A stretch of DNA of 33,117 nucleotides from a virus: IMG/VR virus record IMGVR_UViG_3300031702_000029, positions 1 through 33,117 of that record. One strand, given 5' to 3'. A model generated the notes under the pieces. The model worked only from the letters and a program-made list of their open reading frames with translations, did no database searches and was not told the origin of the DNA. Positions within the stretch are counted from its first letter, which is position 1. Each line of letters begins with the position of its first letter. Position numbers and translations under genes: made by a program. This document shows positions 1 through 7,307 of this stretch, piece after piece.

Positions 1-56
1 AAGTAGTCTTGTTTGTTTTCTTGGTATTCGCGGTCCCACCCATCATATGCTGGCAT
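1..56 (-). CDS. 5' end of an unidentified gene running off the left edge
   Basis: Only the first 18 codons are in the window. They read MPAYDGWDREYQENKQDY, rich in charged and aromatic residues as expected of a real coding start. The ATG is at 56-54 and is preceded by a strong ribosome binding site, GGAGGAA, five bases upstream. The start lies inside the end of the GT-B-like gene, a 14-base overlap, which continues the coupled arrangement of this cassette. A second frame with ATG at 46-44 gives a Thr/Lys-rich peptide and has a worse ribosome site position, so I prefer the start at 56. Function cannot be assigned from so few residues. Confidence 0.6.
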   Translation of the reverse strand, partial: MPAYDGWDREYQENKQDY

Positions 57-903
57 TAATTTCCTCCATAGCAGTTACAATCGGCTGTATATTAGGTTCT
101 TTAATATCGCGCCTCCAGTATACACTGCCTCCATCTTGTAGTGTTTTGTCTCTGCGATAAATTACAGTTTTACCATAGTACCTGCACTCTTGAAATATAC
201 GAGGTGCAGGGTCAAATGTTTCTTTTGTGTAAACATAAGTTTCGAACAAACTCATAAGATTTTCTACAGGTACAAATATATTGTTATTCTTTATATTAGC
301 ATACTTTTCGTCATATGTCAAGATCCCGTGATCAGGATAATCATCAATTACTCTTTCAACACTAGCATAGTATTCTGGATTTGTGCCTAAGAACAAATGT
401 TTAAATTGTATATTATCTGTGTGTGGCTTGTATATACTAAAGTTTATAGTTTTTTCAAAGTGTGCGCCTACGCCATTAGGGTATACGTCAGTGTCACACA
501 GGTCTACTATTTGTTTTGGTTTATAAAAGTCAACTGCTTTAGGATATCCGTTAACATGATTCTCTGAATATACGCTTATAACGTTACTGCTAAATAATCT
601 CTGTAAGGATAGCTGTTGCACTAGGGTATAATCATTAAAACTTTGCCAGCTTAGTGTCATCATACTTCTGCCCATAATAAGCGTAACATCATCGTCAGCT
701 GGCACATACGTATCTATAAACACACGCTTACAATGAATGTATTTGCTTGTGATAGAATTCCAATAATCGAGCTGATTATATTTTCTGTGACATATAATAA
801 CAACTTGTGCAGGGTAACCGGCATTGTTTAGCATATCACAGTATTCGTAACTGTAATATAGTAACCCGTCCACTGGCTTACTTGTAACTACAATATTAAT
901 CAT
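43..903 (-). CDS. GT-B-like glycosyltransferase, putative (286 aa)
   Basis: The protein opens with a Rossmann-type strand, MINIVVTSK, followed by a short loop (VDGLLYYSYEY). Near the C-terminus it has TFDPAPRIFQECRYYGKTVIY, with Pro-Arg and Glu in the place where GT-B glycosyltransferases bind the nucleotide-sugar donor. On that basis it probably transfers a sugar in the cytoplasm of the infected cell, but substrate and acceptor are unknown and the assignment rests on remembered family shape. The open frame extends upstream to a TTG at 927. I chose the ATG at 903 because AGGAAC lies seven bases before it and because the β-strand then starts the protein. It overlaps the end of the preceding gene by eight bases (ATGATTAA), consistent with translational coupling. 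It could instead be a non-catalytic GT-B-fold protein. Confidence 0.6.
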   Translation of the reverse strand: MINIVVTSKPVDGLLYYSYEYCDMLNNAGYPAQVVIICHRKYNQLDYWNSITSKYIHCKRVFIDTYVPADDDVTLIMGRSMMTLSWQSFNDYTLVQQLSLQRLFSSNVISVYSENHVNGYPKAVDFYKPKQIVDLCDTDVYPNGVGAHFEKTINFSIYKPHTDNIQFKHLFLGTNPEYYASVERVIDDYPDHGILTYDEKYANIKNNNIFVPVENLMSLFETYVYTKETFDPAPRIFQECRYYGKTVIYRRDKTLQDGGSVYWRRDIKEPNIQPIVTAMEEINASI

Positions 904-1585
904 TAAATTGTTCCTGTAGCCAATCAAAGTTGTTTATGAGGTTAAGATCAGCGCCATTAGATAAACCAAACTCCATGCCGGCAATAGCACCTTTAATACA
1001 GTATTCGCCGAATGGTTTGTCTTTTCCCACTGTTGTCCAAATTCTAAGTCTTTCATTTGTTTCATCATCTACTTGTCCTTTAATAGTTTTACTTGCAAGT
1101 TTAACACATTCTCTAAAAGCACTACGCCATGTACTAAAAGGATCTGTATTAAATGCAGTAATATTGCTAACTGTGTTTATTACGTTAAACTTACTACTAA
1201 TACTTGTAGTCATATCATTAGTAGTAGTGGTCATGTTGCGTGTTAGTGTAGTTGGTAATAGTTTTACACCGCCGTATCCATAGCTTAAATCGTTAATAGG
1301 ATTACAACCGTGCCAAACGTGTACTATATCTTCTTCCTCTGTTGTATGAGCAAATTTGAAGCCCTGTGCGACCTTTGCGTCACCGTCTACTACATAAAAA
1401 TAGTTAGTAGTTGCTAGTGTAGCGGCCGCAATGTGCGCATTGTGAATACCTTTGACATTAGTGATACGCTTTACTCTGTCACCAAATACTCCAACAGTAT
1501 TAAATCTATTGTACAAATCGTCAAAATTTTGTTCCGCATTTGGCTCAAAGTAACTTATAAAGACTATATCATACACTTTTTGCAT
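896..1585 (-). CDS. GT-A-like protein with DGD motif, second copy (229 aa)
   Basis: This is a shorter paralogue of the protein at 2910-3833. Both begin with a strand followed by a SYxEPNAExN segment (here residues 11-20), then VKG(I/S)..AH, then a hydrophobic strand ending in DGD (here residues 67-69, YFYVVDGDA). They also share a YGxGG(V/L)K segment and a WR(S/A)(A/G)FRE(C/G)VKLA helix near residue 154. A DxD-like triplet at the end of a β-strand is typical of metal-dependent GT-A glycosyltransferases, so sugar transfer is the likely role (inference). The radical SAM gene lies between the two copies. The ATG at 1585 has AGGA immediately against it, which is too close. A GTG at 1576 would have AGGA about nine bases upstream and may be the true start; it would remove only MQK. 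Confidence 0.65.
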   Translation of the reverse strand: MQKVYDIVFISYFEPNAEQNFDDLYNRFNTVGVFGDRVKRITNVKGIHNAHIAAATLATTNYFYVVDGDAKVAQGFKFAHTTEEEDIVHVWHGCNPINDLSYGYGGVKLLPTTLTRNMTTTTNDMTTSISSKFNVINTVSNITAFNTDPFSTWRSAFRECVKLASKTIKGQVDDETNERLRIWTTVGKDKPFGEYCIKGAIAGMEFGLSNGADLNLINNFDWLQEQFND

Positions 1586-2913
1586 TCCTCGTAAAAATCT
1601 TCCATTTGAGGGAATACTTCTAAAAAATTAAGATCTCGTCGTTTATCGTATTGTTGTATCCATTCATAAAACATTCTTCGACCTTCGATAGCCTCTTGTT
1701 TCCAATTATCTGAATTAGCATGTCTTAGATCTAAGTCTTTTACAATACGCTTCATTTGAGCTTTTTCTCTATTATTAAAGTTTTTTTCTTCCATGTAAGG
1801 AATACACGGATGTAGGTATTCTTTAATTAATTCATCTGAAGCAATTTTAGCATCTAAGAATCCCGGATTTCTTACATAAGGTATATCTACTACAATCTCA
1901 TTTTCATATCCGCCTTTAAGTCTAGCAACATATTTAAGAAAAGGTAAAAATGTAGGAATACTTAACACGTTAAATGCACTCATAAACACACATCTGCCTG
2001 TTGTTTGTTTTAAATAATACTTAACATTATCTGTAAACATTGTCCAATCCATACCATATCTATTATATTCTTGTTGAGCTCCTTTGCCTTCGGCACTTAC
2101 AAACAATACAAATCTTTTAATACAGTTATTATCTTCTAAAATTTTAATTTTATCTACAAAATCTTTCCATTGTGTTTCTTTTGGAGGACATGCATTTGTG
2201 TTTATTGCAAATTCTAAATTAGGCTGAGGGTTTTGAATTAAGTATTCTATCACTCTATTAGTATGTTTGCTCATCAAAGGTTCGCCACCTGTAATACGAA
2301 ACGTATGCATATGTGTTACTGCTTCTGGAAACCATTTCCAAAATGCGTCAATATATGGATTAGCTTCTCGTTGTGGTATTTGTTTTTGATATTCGTCTAG
2401 TTGATTATATCTCCAATTAACATCTTTGAACGTGTAAGGACCATGTTCTTTAATTTCGTCAGTCCATTTACTACTAAATGCAGGACCACAATAACCACAC
2501 TTAAAATTACAGACATTACTAAAACTAACTTCAACATAACGTGGATAAAAATTTTCATCACCAGTCATTTTAGATATAGTATCAAAATCAGGCCAACTGT
2601 ACGGATCGTTACTTTTAAAAACCCTATCACTATATTCGTCTGTATTATCTTCAATACGCCAGCAATAATCACATTCGTTTGGACGCTCATTGTTAAGCAT
2701 CTGTTTTCTTACATTCTTTTTAAATCCGGTATTATGCAATGCACCTGGATTTTCTGCAAGCTCGTTTAGATCAATTGGGTGTGCTTTAACATGATGACAA
2801 CTGTGTGTAAGTCCAGCGCCTAAGTGAATTGTTACTTGTGTCCACTTAGCTAGGCAAAACCCACAGCCGACATTATCGAGCTTTTCTTTTACTTCATGTA
2901 GCTCTATTTTCAT
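1564..2913 (-). CDS. Radical SAM protein with N-terminal twitch-like cysteine region (449 aa)
   Basis: The CX3CX2C signature that binds the [4Fe-4S] cluster and S-adenosylmethionine is at C135, C139 and C142 (VCNFKCGYC). A glycine-rich FRITGGEPLMS segment follows, typical of the SAM-binding strand. Before the core are cysteines C17, C20, C39, C81 and C84, in a pattern I recall from marine-phage 'twitch domain' radical SAM proteins (C..KW..V.....G....C, then R..ML....P.EC.YCW). These may hold an auxiliary cluster. A further CxxC (444/447) ends the protein. The enzyme should generate a 5'-deoxyadenosyl radical; the substrate is unknown. It starts four bases inside the preceding gene (ATGA) with AAGGAAA as ribosome site, and its end overlaps the next GT-like gene by about 20 bases. 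A role in modifying a sugar or a peptide is inferred from neighbours only. Confidence 0.87.
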   Translation of the reverse strand: MKIELHEVKEKLDNVGCGFCLAKWTQVTIHLGAGLTHSCHHVKAHPIDLNELAENPGALHNTGFKKNVRKQMLNNERPNECDYCWRIEDNTDEYSDRVFKSNDPYSWPDFDTISKMTGDENFYPRYVEVSFSNVCNFKCGYCGPAFSSKWTDEIKEHGPYTFKDVNWRYNQLDEYQKQIPQREANPYIDAFWKWFPEAVTHMHTFRITGGEPLMSKHTNRVIEYLIQNPQPNLEFAINTNACPPKETQWKDFVDKIKILEDNNCIKRFVLFVSAEGKGAQQEYNRYGMDWTMFTDNVKYYLKQTTGRCVFMSAFNVLSIPTFLPFLKYVARLKGGYENEIVVDIPYVRNPGFLDAKIASDELIKEYLHPCIPYMEEKNFNNREKAQMKRIVKDLDLRHANSDNWKQEAIEGRRMFYEWIQQYDKRRDLNFLEVFPQMEDFYEECKKCMI

Positions 2914-3833
2914 TTACTTTCCTTATCAAGTATGTTGTTTGATATAGCCCTACCAAAATTTTGATTTACTGTTCTAAAAAATTCACTTTGTTCTGAATTA
3001 AAAGGTTGTACTGCTATTGGAATATCTAGTGAACTGATTAGTTCTGATCCAAGATTAAATATTTCACTGTGTAATATATCGCCAGGCAAGTCATCTCTGC
3101 CGCCCCATAGTTGATCTAAGTATTCAAAGTCACGCACTTGTACATAATCCCAATCAGTACACATTGTCATCTGCAAACCTTCTCGGGCACCGTAAATTGC
3201 CCAGTCACCATTTTCTGCGTCTGCACCAACCATTAACCAAATGTAAAGCATGTTAAGGTTCTTTTCGTGGCCGTTTAAAAAGTCTTCTTTAGTTGGCTTG
3301 GCTCCTCTATCAAGTGCAAGTTTAACACCTTCTCTAAAACCTGCCCGCCATGCTTGTTGTGGTGTTGCATTATTATATACATCACTAAAGCAACTGTTCT
3401 GTTGAATATATTGCATGTCCCAACAAAAGTCAACTTGTGCATGTACATTATCTGGTTCAGCGTTCTCGTGTGTGCGCATGTTTAGAACATACTCTTTGGG
3501 CCAACATTTTAATCCGCCGTTGCCGTACATTAATCCATTAACTTTGTTTTGACCGCACCAACTAATTACAGTGTTTTCTAAGTCGGCGTGTTCGTCAAAG
3601 TCTAGAACTTGATTAATAAAGTCAGAACGAATTTTATTATCACCGTCTACTGTAATAAATCTATCTGTCTCACTTAGTTCTGCACATGCTTTGTGTGCGG
3701 CATCACTACCTTTAACACCGTGTATACGTTTTGCCCAAGGAGCCTTAGTTAGCAAATCTGCATAATTTTCTTCTGCATTAGGCTCGTCATAACTTAGATA
3801 GATAATGTCTTGTTCTGCAATTCTTAATTTCAT
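2910..3833 (-). CDS. GT-A-like protein with DGD motif, first copy (307 aa)
   Basis: The N-terminal half carries SYDEPNAEENY (residues 14-24), GVKGSDAAHKA (39-49) and a strand ending in DGD (63-65, FITVDGDNKI). The triplet resembles the metal-binding DxD of GT-A glycosyltransferases. A MYGNGGLK segment and a WRAGFREGVKLAL helix follow. The same order of motifs occurs in the 229-aa protein two genes downstream, so the pair are paralogues; this copy has about 60 more C-terminal residues. It overlaps the upstream gene by one base (TAATG) and the downstream radical SAM gene by four (ATGA), so it is probably co-translated with them. Sugar transfer is inferred from the motif, and the substrate is unknown. 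The family is one I recall from T4-like cyanophages, without an experimentally proven activity known to me. Confidence 0.65.
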   Translation of the reverse strand: MKLRIAEQDIIYLSYDEPNAEENYADLLTKAPWAKRIHGVKGSDAAHKACAELSETDRFITVDGDNKIRSDFINQVLDFDEHADLENTVISWCGQNKVNGLMYGNGGLKCWPKEYVLNMRTHENAEPDNVHAQVDFCWDMQYIQQNSCFSDVYNNATPQQAWRAGFREGVKLALDRGAKPTKEDFLNGHEKNLNMLYIWLMVGADAENGDWAIYGAREGLQMTMCTDWDYVQVRDFEYLDQLWGGRDDLPGDILHSEIFNLGSELISSLDIPIAVQPFNSEQSEFFRTVNQNFGRAISNNILDKESK

Positions 3834-4369
3834 TATACTTCCTTATACACACATGTTGTCATTTCATTTGTAGTGTACACACTATACTCATCGTTAATAC
3901 AAAACGGTTGCGGTGTGTCGTCACCTACAGTAAAAGTCATAATGCTGTATAGAAAATGCGGGTCGTCTTTGTTAGTAATACTAAACATTACTTCCTTTTC
4001 TAAATCTACATTATGTGCTTTCATTGCGTCTGTTAGTTTGATGTTTGTACTAGTATAACAGATTTTATTAGCCTTGTCAATCATTAATATAACATCATAT
4101 GATTGATTTTTATATTTGTCCACTTGCTTAAAGGATAAACTATTTTCACCAATGACTATTTTTTTAAGCAAAAACTGCTTCTCTGTCATATTGTACATTA
4201 CTGCATAATCAGTCATTTTTTCTTTTAATGATTTTATTGGGGCAATTTGTTCTTCAGTAACTTCCATATACTGATACCCTTCTTCAATGCTAGGGCCAAT
4301 ACTAAATATCTCACCAGTGTCTTGTGTAAAGCACACATATTGCGGAGTGTGTATAGTTACATAATCCAT
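3833..4369 (-). CDS. Unknown protein of the glycosyltransferase cassette (178 aa)
   Basis: I do not recognise this protein. It has no obvious catalytic motif, signal peptide or membrane segment. The first 40 residues are β-like (YVCFTQDTGEIFSIGPS), the middle is Lys-rich with alternating hydrophobic residues, and the C-terminal third again looks like β-strands, so a small globular β-rich fold is likely. It starts from an ATG overlapping the preceding glycosyltransferase stop by one base (TAATG), with GGAG about eight bases upstream, and ends in the same one-base overlap with the next gene. That strict coupling on both sides suggests it is needed in a fixed ratio with the enzymes, for example as an accessory or scaffold protein, but this is a guess from context. 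It could equally be a structural protein. Confidence 0.7.
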   Translation of the reverse strand: MDYVTIHTPQYVCFTQDTGEIFSIGPSIEEGYQYMEVTEEQIAPIKSLKEKMTDYAVMYNMTEKQFLLKKIVIGENSLSFKQVDKYKNQSYDVILMIDKANKICYTSTNIKLTDAMKAHNVDLEKEVMFSITNKDDPHFLYSIMTFTVGDDTPQPFCINDEYSVYTTNEMTTCVYKEV

Positions 4370-5163
4370 TAATATTTCTCCATTACTTTTTTACAAAACT
4401 CGTGTTCTGTGTAATGGAAAACTCCATGTTGTAAAAAATTGCCAATCTTTAGTTCGTGTTTGGCTGTAAAATAAAACGGAATAGTGTCCATCCAATTAAG
4501 GCTTCCATTCTGCCAGCCCTGTACTGCACTTTTCATATGAACAAAGTTGCATAGAGTATGTTCGTAGTTTTCTATGTTACTAAGGCATACTGCTATTGCA
4601 TGGTTCACATCCATACTACTTACAGGTGGTGATTTTTTAGTAACATATTTTTTATAATAATCTTCATAATTAATACACACGTTTTCTAATATTCTATAAT
4701 AAGCTAAAGCAATATCGTTCTTTTTAAAATAATGAAATGCACAATATACATTGGGTAACTGATTTGCTGTAAATGTTTTTCTGTAATAATCACTAGTTAC
4801 TATAGTATTTCTATATGTGCGTGAGTTAGTAGGGAACGCTATATCATGCAGAGCTAATTCTTTCCACCAATGACTTACGTCTGTAAGGAATATCATATCA
4901 GTATCAAGTACTACTGTTTCATCGTATGGAGATAGATGGAACATTTTCCATCTATGTTCTGTTAAGTAAAACGAAGAAGCGTCATCATGCCACGGAACTT
5001 GAATAATGTTATCAAACACACTCTTATATTCATTAGGAACAGTATCACTAGTTACCAACGACACGTTATTAATTGTTTGAGTAGCTTTAATACTCTTGGC
5101 ACACAAATATGCTTGCTGAACATAGTTGTCGCCTATTGCTGTCATTATATATCCTTTAGACAT
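4369..5163 (-). CDS. GT-A glycosyltransferase, DTD motif, GT8-like (264 aa)
   Basis: The protein begins with a strand and conserved YVQQA..CA.SI pattern typical of GT8-like nucleotide-sugar transferases. The metal- and donor-binding DxD is DTD at residues 87-89 in LSPYDETVVLDTDMIF. The following H-rich segment near the C-terminus (LQHGVFHYTEH) might contribute a further metal ligand (inference). It is a paralogue of the next gene upstream, which has the same PYDxTxVLDTD core. The ATG at 5163 overlaps the upstream stop by eight bases (ATGTCTAA) but has a weak ribosome site. An internal ATG at 5145 is preceded by AAAGGA at good distance and would give a protein six residues shorter. I keep the longer form because YIMTAIGDNY reads as one intact first β-strand. 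Donor and acceptor are unknown. Confidence 0.75.
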   Translation of the reverse strand: MSKGYIMTAIGDNYVQQAYLCAKSIKATQTINNVSLVTSDTVPNEYKSVFDNIIQVPWHDDASSFYLTEHRWKMFHLSPYDETVVLDTDMIFLTDVSHWWKELALHDIAFPTNSRTYRNTIVTSDYYRKTFTANQLPNVYCAFHYFKKNDIALAYYRILENVCINYEDYYKKYVTKKSPPVSSMDVNHAIAVCLSNIENYEHTLCNFVHMKSAVQGWQNGSLNWMDTIPFYFTAKHELKIGNFLQHGVFHYTEHEFCKKVMEKY

Positions 5164-5977
5164 TTATAATTCGTCCCAAGCTAAATTTATTCATTACATG
5201 TACATTTATATCTTTAGTTGATGCTAGTGTATATTCACCAACATAATGCTGTTTCTCTAATAAAAATGATAGTTTATTATCATTAATTGACCGTAGTATG
5301 TCTTTGTCTAATGTATAGAACATCTTACCTGGTAATATTTTAGCCCAATTACTATCTTCAAAACCGTTCATCATGTGAATAGCAATACTAAATGCATGAT
5401 CGTTCCTAAAGTTGCGAGCACCTAAATCATATACGTTCTTATAATGATTCCAATACTCTACAATATGCTGGAGCAATTTAAAAAACATTTGTGTTTCGTC
5501 ATTTTTTTTAAAACAAAAGCACGTTGCCCAATAGAACGGTATGCCAGTGTCGTTGATATAATCAAATTCACTATGGTAACGCCAACTAGATAAATCAACT
5601 CCATCTTTGTATATTTGAAAATGTTCTGTATCAAATGCATGTTTAAAATCATCATTACATATTACATAGTCGGTGTCAAGAACAAGTGTTTGGTCATACG
5701 GGGTTAGGTCGTAGCTATTAGCTCTACCAGAATTCTTAAAATATAATTTTTTATGGGTCAGTGAACCGTCACTGTATCGTTTAGAATTACTTGAATCATC
5801 TGCTACTATAATTACATTATCAAACGGATGGTTATCTGGAATACTTTTATGGCTAGAAGTAACTAGAGTAGTAGGCAAGTCTAAATGTAGTCTGACTCTG
5901 TTAGCAAGGAATGTTGCTTGCTTTATATAATCAATTATGCCATTATTATTTGCAAAACACAATACGCCATTAGTCAT
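5156..5977 (-). CDS. GT-A glycosyltransferase, DTD motif, GT8-like (273 aa)
   Basis: The core LTPYDQTLVLDTDYVI holds the DxD triplet (DTD, residues 101-103) expected to coordinate the metal and nucleotide-sugar in GT-A enzymes. Upstream of it are the helix YIKQATFLANRVR and the strand LVTSS, matching the layout of the 264-aa neighbour; the two genes look like an old tandem duplication. The open frame begins at a TTG at 5992. I place the start at the ATG at 5977 because GAAGG lies eight bases before it and because the resulting eight-base overlap with the preceding stop (ATGACTAA) is the overlap type also used by two other genes here. It probably acts in the cytoplasm on a nucleotide-activated sugar. 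The acceptor is not identifiable. Confidence 0.72.
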   Translation of the reverse strand: MTNGVLCFANNNGIIDYIKQATFLANRVRLHLDLPTTLVTSSHKSIPDNHPFDNVIIVADDSSNSKRYSDGSLTHKKLYFKNSGRANSYDLTPYDQTLVLDTDYVICNDDFKHAFDTEHFQIYKDGVDLSSWRYHSEFDYINDTGIPFYWATCFCFKKNDETQMFFKLLQHIVEYWNHYKNVYDLGARNFRNDHAFSIAIHMMNGFEDSNWAKILPGKMFYTLDKDILRSINDNKLSFLLEKQHYVGEYTLASTKDINVHVMNKFSLGRIINV

Positions 5978-6320
5978 TAACAAAGCCTTCAACGCTACTT
6001 CTATTTTTAATTAACGACTTGTATGCTGTTAGATATGTGTTAGATGCTTTTGCATAACACTGTAATGCTAAATCTAAAAACTCTTGGACATTTAAAATTT
6101 CAAACGGAGTATGATTGTCGTCAATTAATACAGTTTGTTGGATGTCTTTGGAGTTTAGTAAATGACAGAAGTTTATTAATTCTTTTGTTACAGTAAATCT
6201 TCCGCCATTGCTATACACAATTAATTGCGAAGTGTACTTTTCATGAAGTATACGTCTTTGTGTGTTAAGTGTTACTGCAAAATTAGAGAACTCTAACGCT
6301 TTTCCTAGTGCCTCGTCCAT
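5970..6320 (-). CDS. Unknown small protein heading the enzyme cassette (116 aa)
   Basis: This helix-rich protein resembles a small hypothetical protein I recall from T4-like cyanophage genomes, with MDEALGKALEFSNF at the start, a central NGGRFTVTKELINFC segment and a KNRSSVEGFVND tail. No catalytic motif or membrane segment is visible, and I cannot name a function. The start is clear: ATG at 6320 preceded by AGGAGT about eight bases upstream. It is separated from the 304-aa gene before it by 38 bases that contain a possible late promoter box, so it may be the first gene of the transcription unit carrying the glycosyltransferases. Its end overlaps the following gene by eight bases. Whether it belongs functionally with the structural genes or with the enzymes cannot be decided from the sequence. 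Confidence 0.75.
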   Translation of the reverse strand: MDEALGKALEFSNFAVTLNTQRRILHEKYTSQLIVYSNGGRFTVTKELINFCHLLNSKDIQQTVLIDDNHTPFEILNVQEFLDLALQCYAKASNTYLTAYKSLIKNRSSVEGFVND

Positions 6321-6349
6321 AGTTATACTCCTAGTTTATAGTGTATAAC

Positions 6350-6357
6350 TATTTAAC
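6350..6357 (-). promoter_or_regulatory. Weak late promoter candidate before the enzyme cassette (GTTAAATA)
   Basis: Six of eight bases match TATAAATA, with the last six intact. The distance to the 116-aa gene start is 30 bases, in line with the 27-29 bases of three other boxes here. On sequence alone it would be weak; the conserved spacing is the main support. Confidence 0.35.
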
Positions 6358-6358
6358 C

Positions 6359-7273
6359 TTAAAGGTTATCGGATGTAGCGAAAGTTGGCGCTGTGATGTT
6401 AACGCTGTTTGAGTTATTAGGTCTATTCATTTGTGCTGTGCTAGTAGTAGTAGCTGTAACAGCTTCGTCGAAGTTTGGATTTGCACCTTTATCTTCGTTA
6501 AACGTAACTTTAAATGTCAAACTACTTGTACCTTTAAGTGCTTCAATTAAATAATCGTTTGCACTGTATGCACTTGCTGTTTTGTTAAAAACAGTTGTGT
6601 AACTAGCGGGCAAGTTTGAATAACCGTAGTTGGTTCCCACCGAACCGTTACTTGTAGTTGCTCTTCCAAACTGTACTGTACCAACTGATGTCATTAAGTT
6701 ACGCCAGTCATTGTTAATTGTAGTGTTTCCAGAACCAATTGTACCACTAAGGTTGATTGTTCCGCCGGCGTTAAAGAACACACGCATATGTTCTGCGGCA
6801 CTCACGGTAGTTGTTGTGCCGTCACCGTTAGTAACTGAATAGCCACCAAAGGAAACTGTAAAAATATGATTAATATCGGTTGACCAACTAGCAGTTCTTG
6901 TGCTACTTGTACCAGACTGTAAGCCTAGCTGACTTGCGGCCGCAGATAATCTTGCACTTTGACATGTAATACTTAATCCTTCATATTGGTAATAACCTTT
7001 TTTCGAAACGCTATTACTATCTTCAATAGCATCTCCTGCTGTAGGAGCAACAATTTCACTCGGTACTGCACCTGTTTGATGCAATCGAAGTTTTGTCATA
7101 TCAGTAAACAAGTTTGTTATGTGCTGTGCTGTTACAGTTGCACCAACTGCTACTGTGCTACTTGCCCTTGCTTGGCCGTAGCCTTCGTCCCCGGCACCTA
7201 CGCCGATTATTGCTGATAGTCTTGCTTGAATTGCGTTATACCGCGCCGCGGTGATTGTGTCGCCTACTGCCAT
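6359..7273 (-). CDS. Probable virion structural protein, marine T4-like type (304 aa)
   Basis: The N-terminus, MAVGDTITAARYNAIQ, followed by a GAGDEGYGQ segment and a short helical stretch with LFTDMTKLRLHQTG, matches a hypothetical/structural protein I remember from T4-like marine phages. From about residue 90 the composition changes to Thr, Ser, Asn and Gly with alternating hydrophobics, as in β-sheet fibre or decoration domains. It lies directly after three tail fibre genes, so a fibre-associated or fibre-tip role is plausible, but nothing proves it. The ATG at 7273 has AAAAAGGA six bases upstream. A one-mismatch late promoter box (TATAAGTA) lies 27 bases before the start, so it can be expressed on its own. 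No enzyme motif is seen. Confidence 0.78.
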   Translation of the reverse strand: MAVGDTITAARYNAIQARLSAIIGVGAGDEGYGQARASSTVAVGATVTAQHITNLFTDMTKLRLHQTGAVPSEIVAPTAGDAIEDSNSVSKKGYYQYEGLSITCQSARLSAAASQLGLQSGTSSTRTASWSTDINHIFTVSFGGYSVTNGDGTTTTVSAAEHMRVFFNAGGTINLSGTIGSGNTTINNDWRNLMTSVGTVQFGRATTSNGSVGTNYGYSNLPASYTTVFNKTASAYSANDYLIEALKGTSSLTFKVTFNEDKGANPNFDEAVTATTTSTAQMNRPNNSNSVNITAPTFATSDNL

Positions 7274-7299
7274 AATTGTTCCTTTTTAGTACTCTCTAA

Positions 7300-7307
7300 T
7301 ACTTATA
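7300..7307 (-). promoter_or_regulatory. T4-type late promoter box before the 304-aa gene (TATAAGTA)
   Basis: One mismatch from TATAAATA, 27 bases before the start of the 304-aa gene and close to the spacing of the other boxes. It again contains the stop codon of the preceding gene (7305-7303) at positions 3-5. Confidence 0.5.

Noticed and set aside
6354-6368. Perfect palindrome TAACCTTAAAGGTTA over the stop of the 304-aa gene, considered as a terminator
   Set aside because: At most a five-base-pair stem after allowing a loop, AT-rich and without a following T run on the minus strand.
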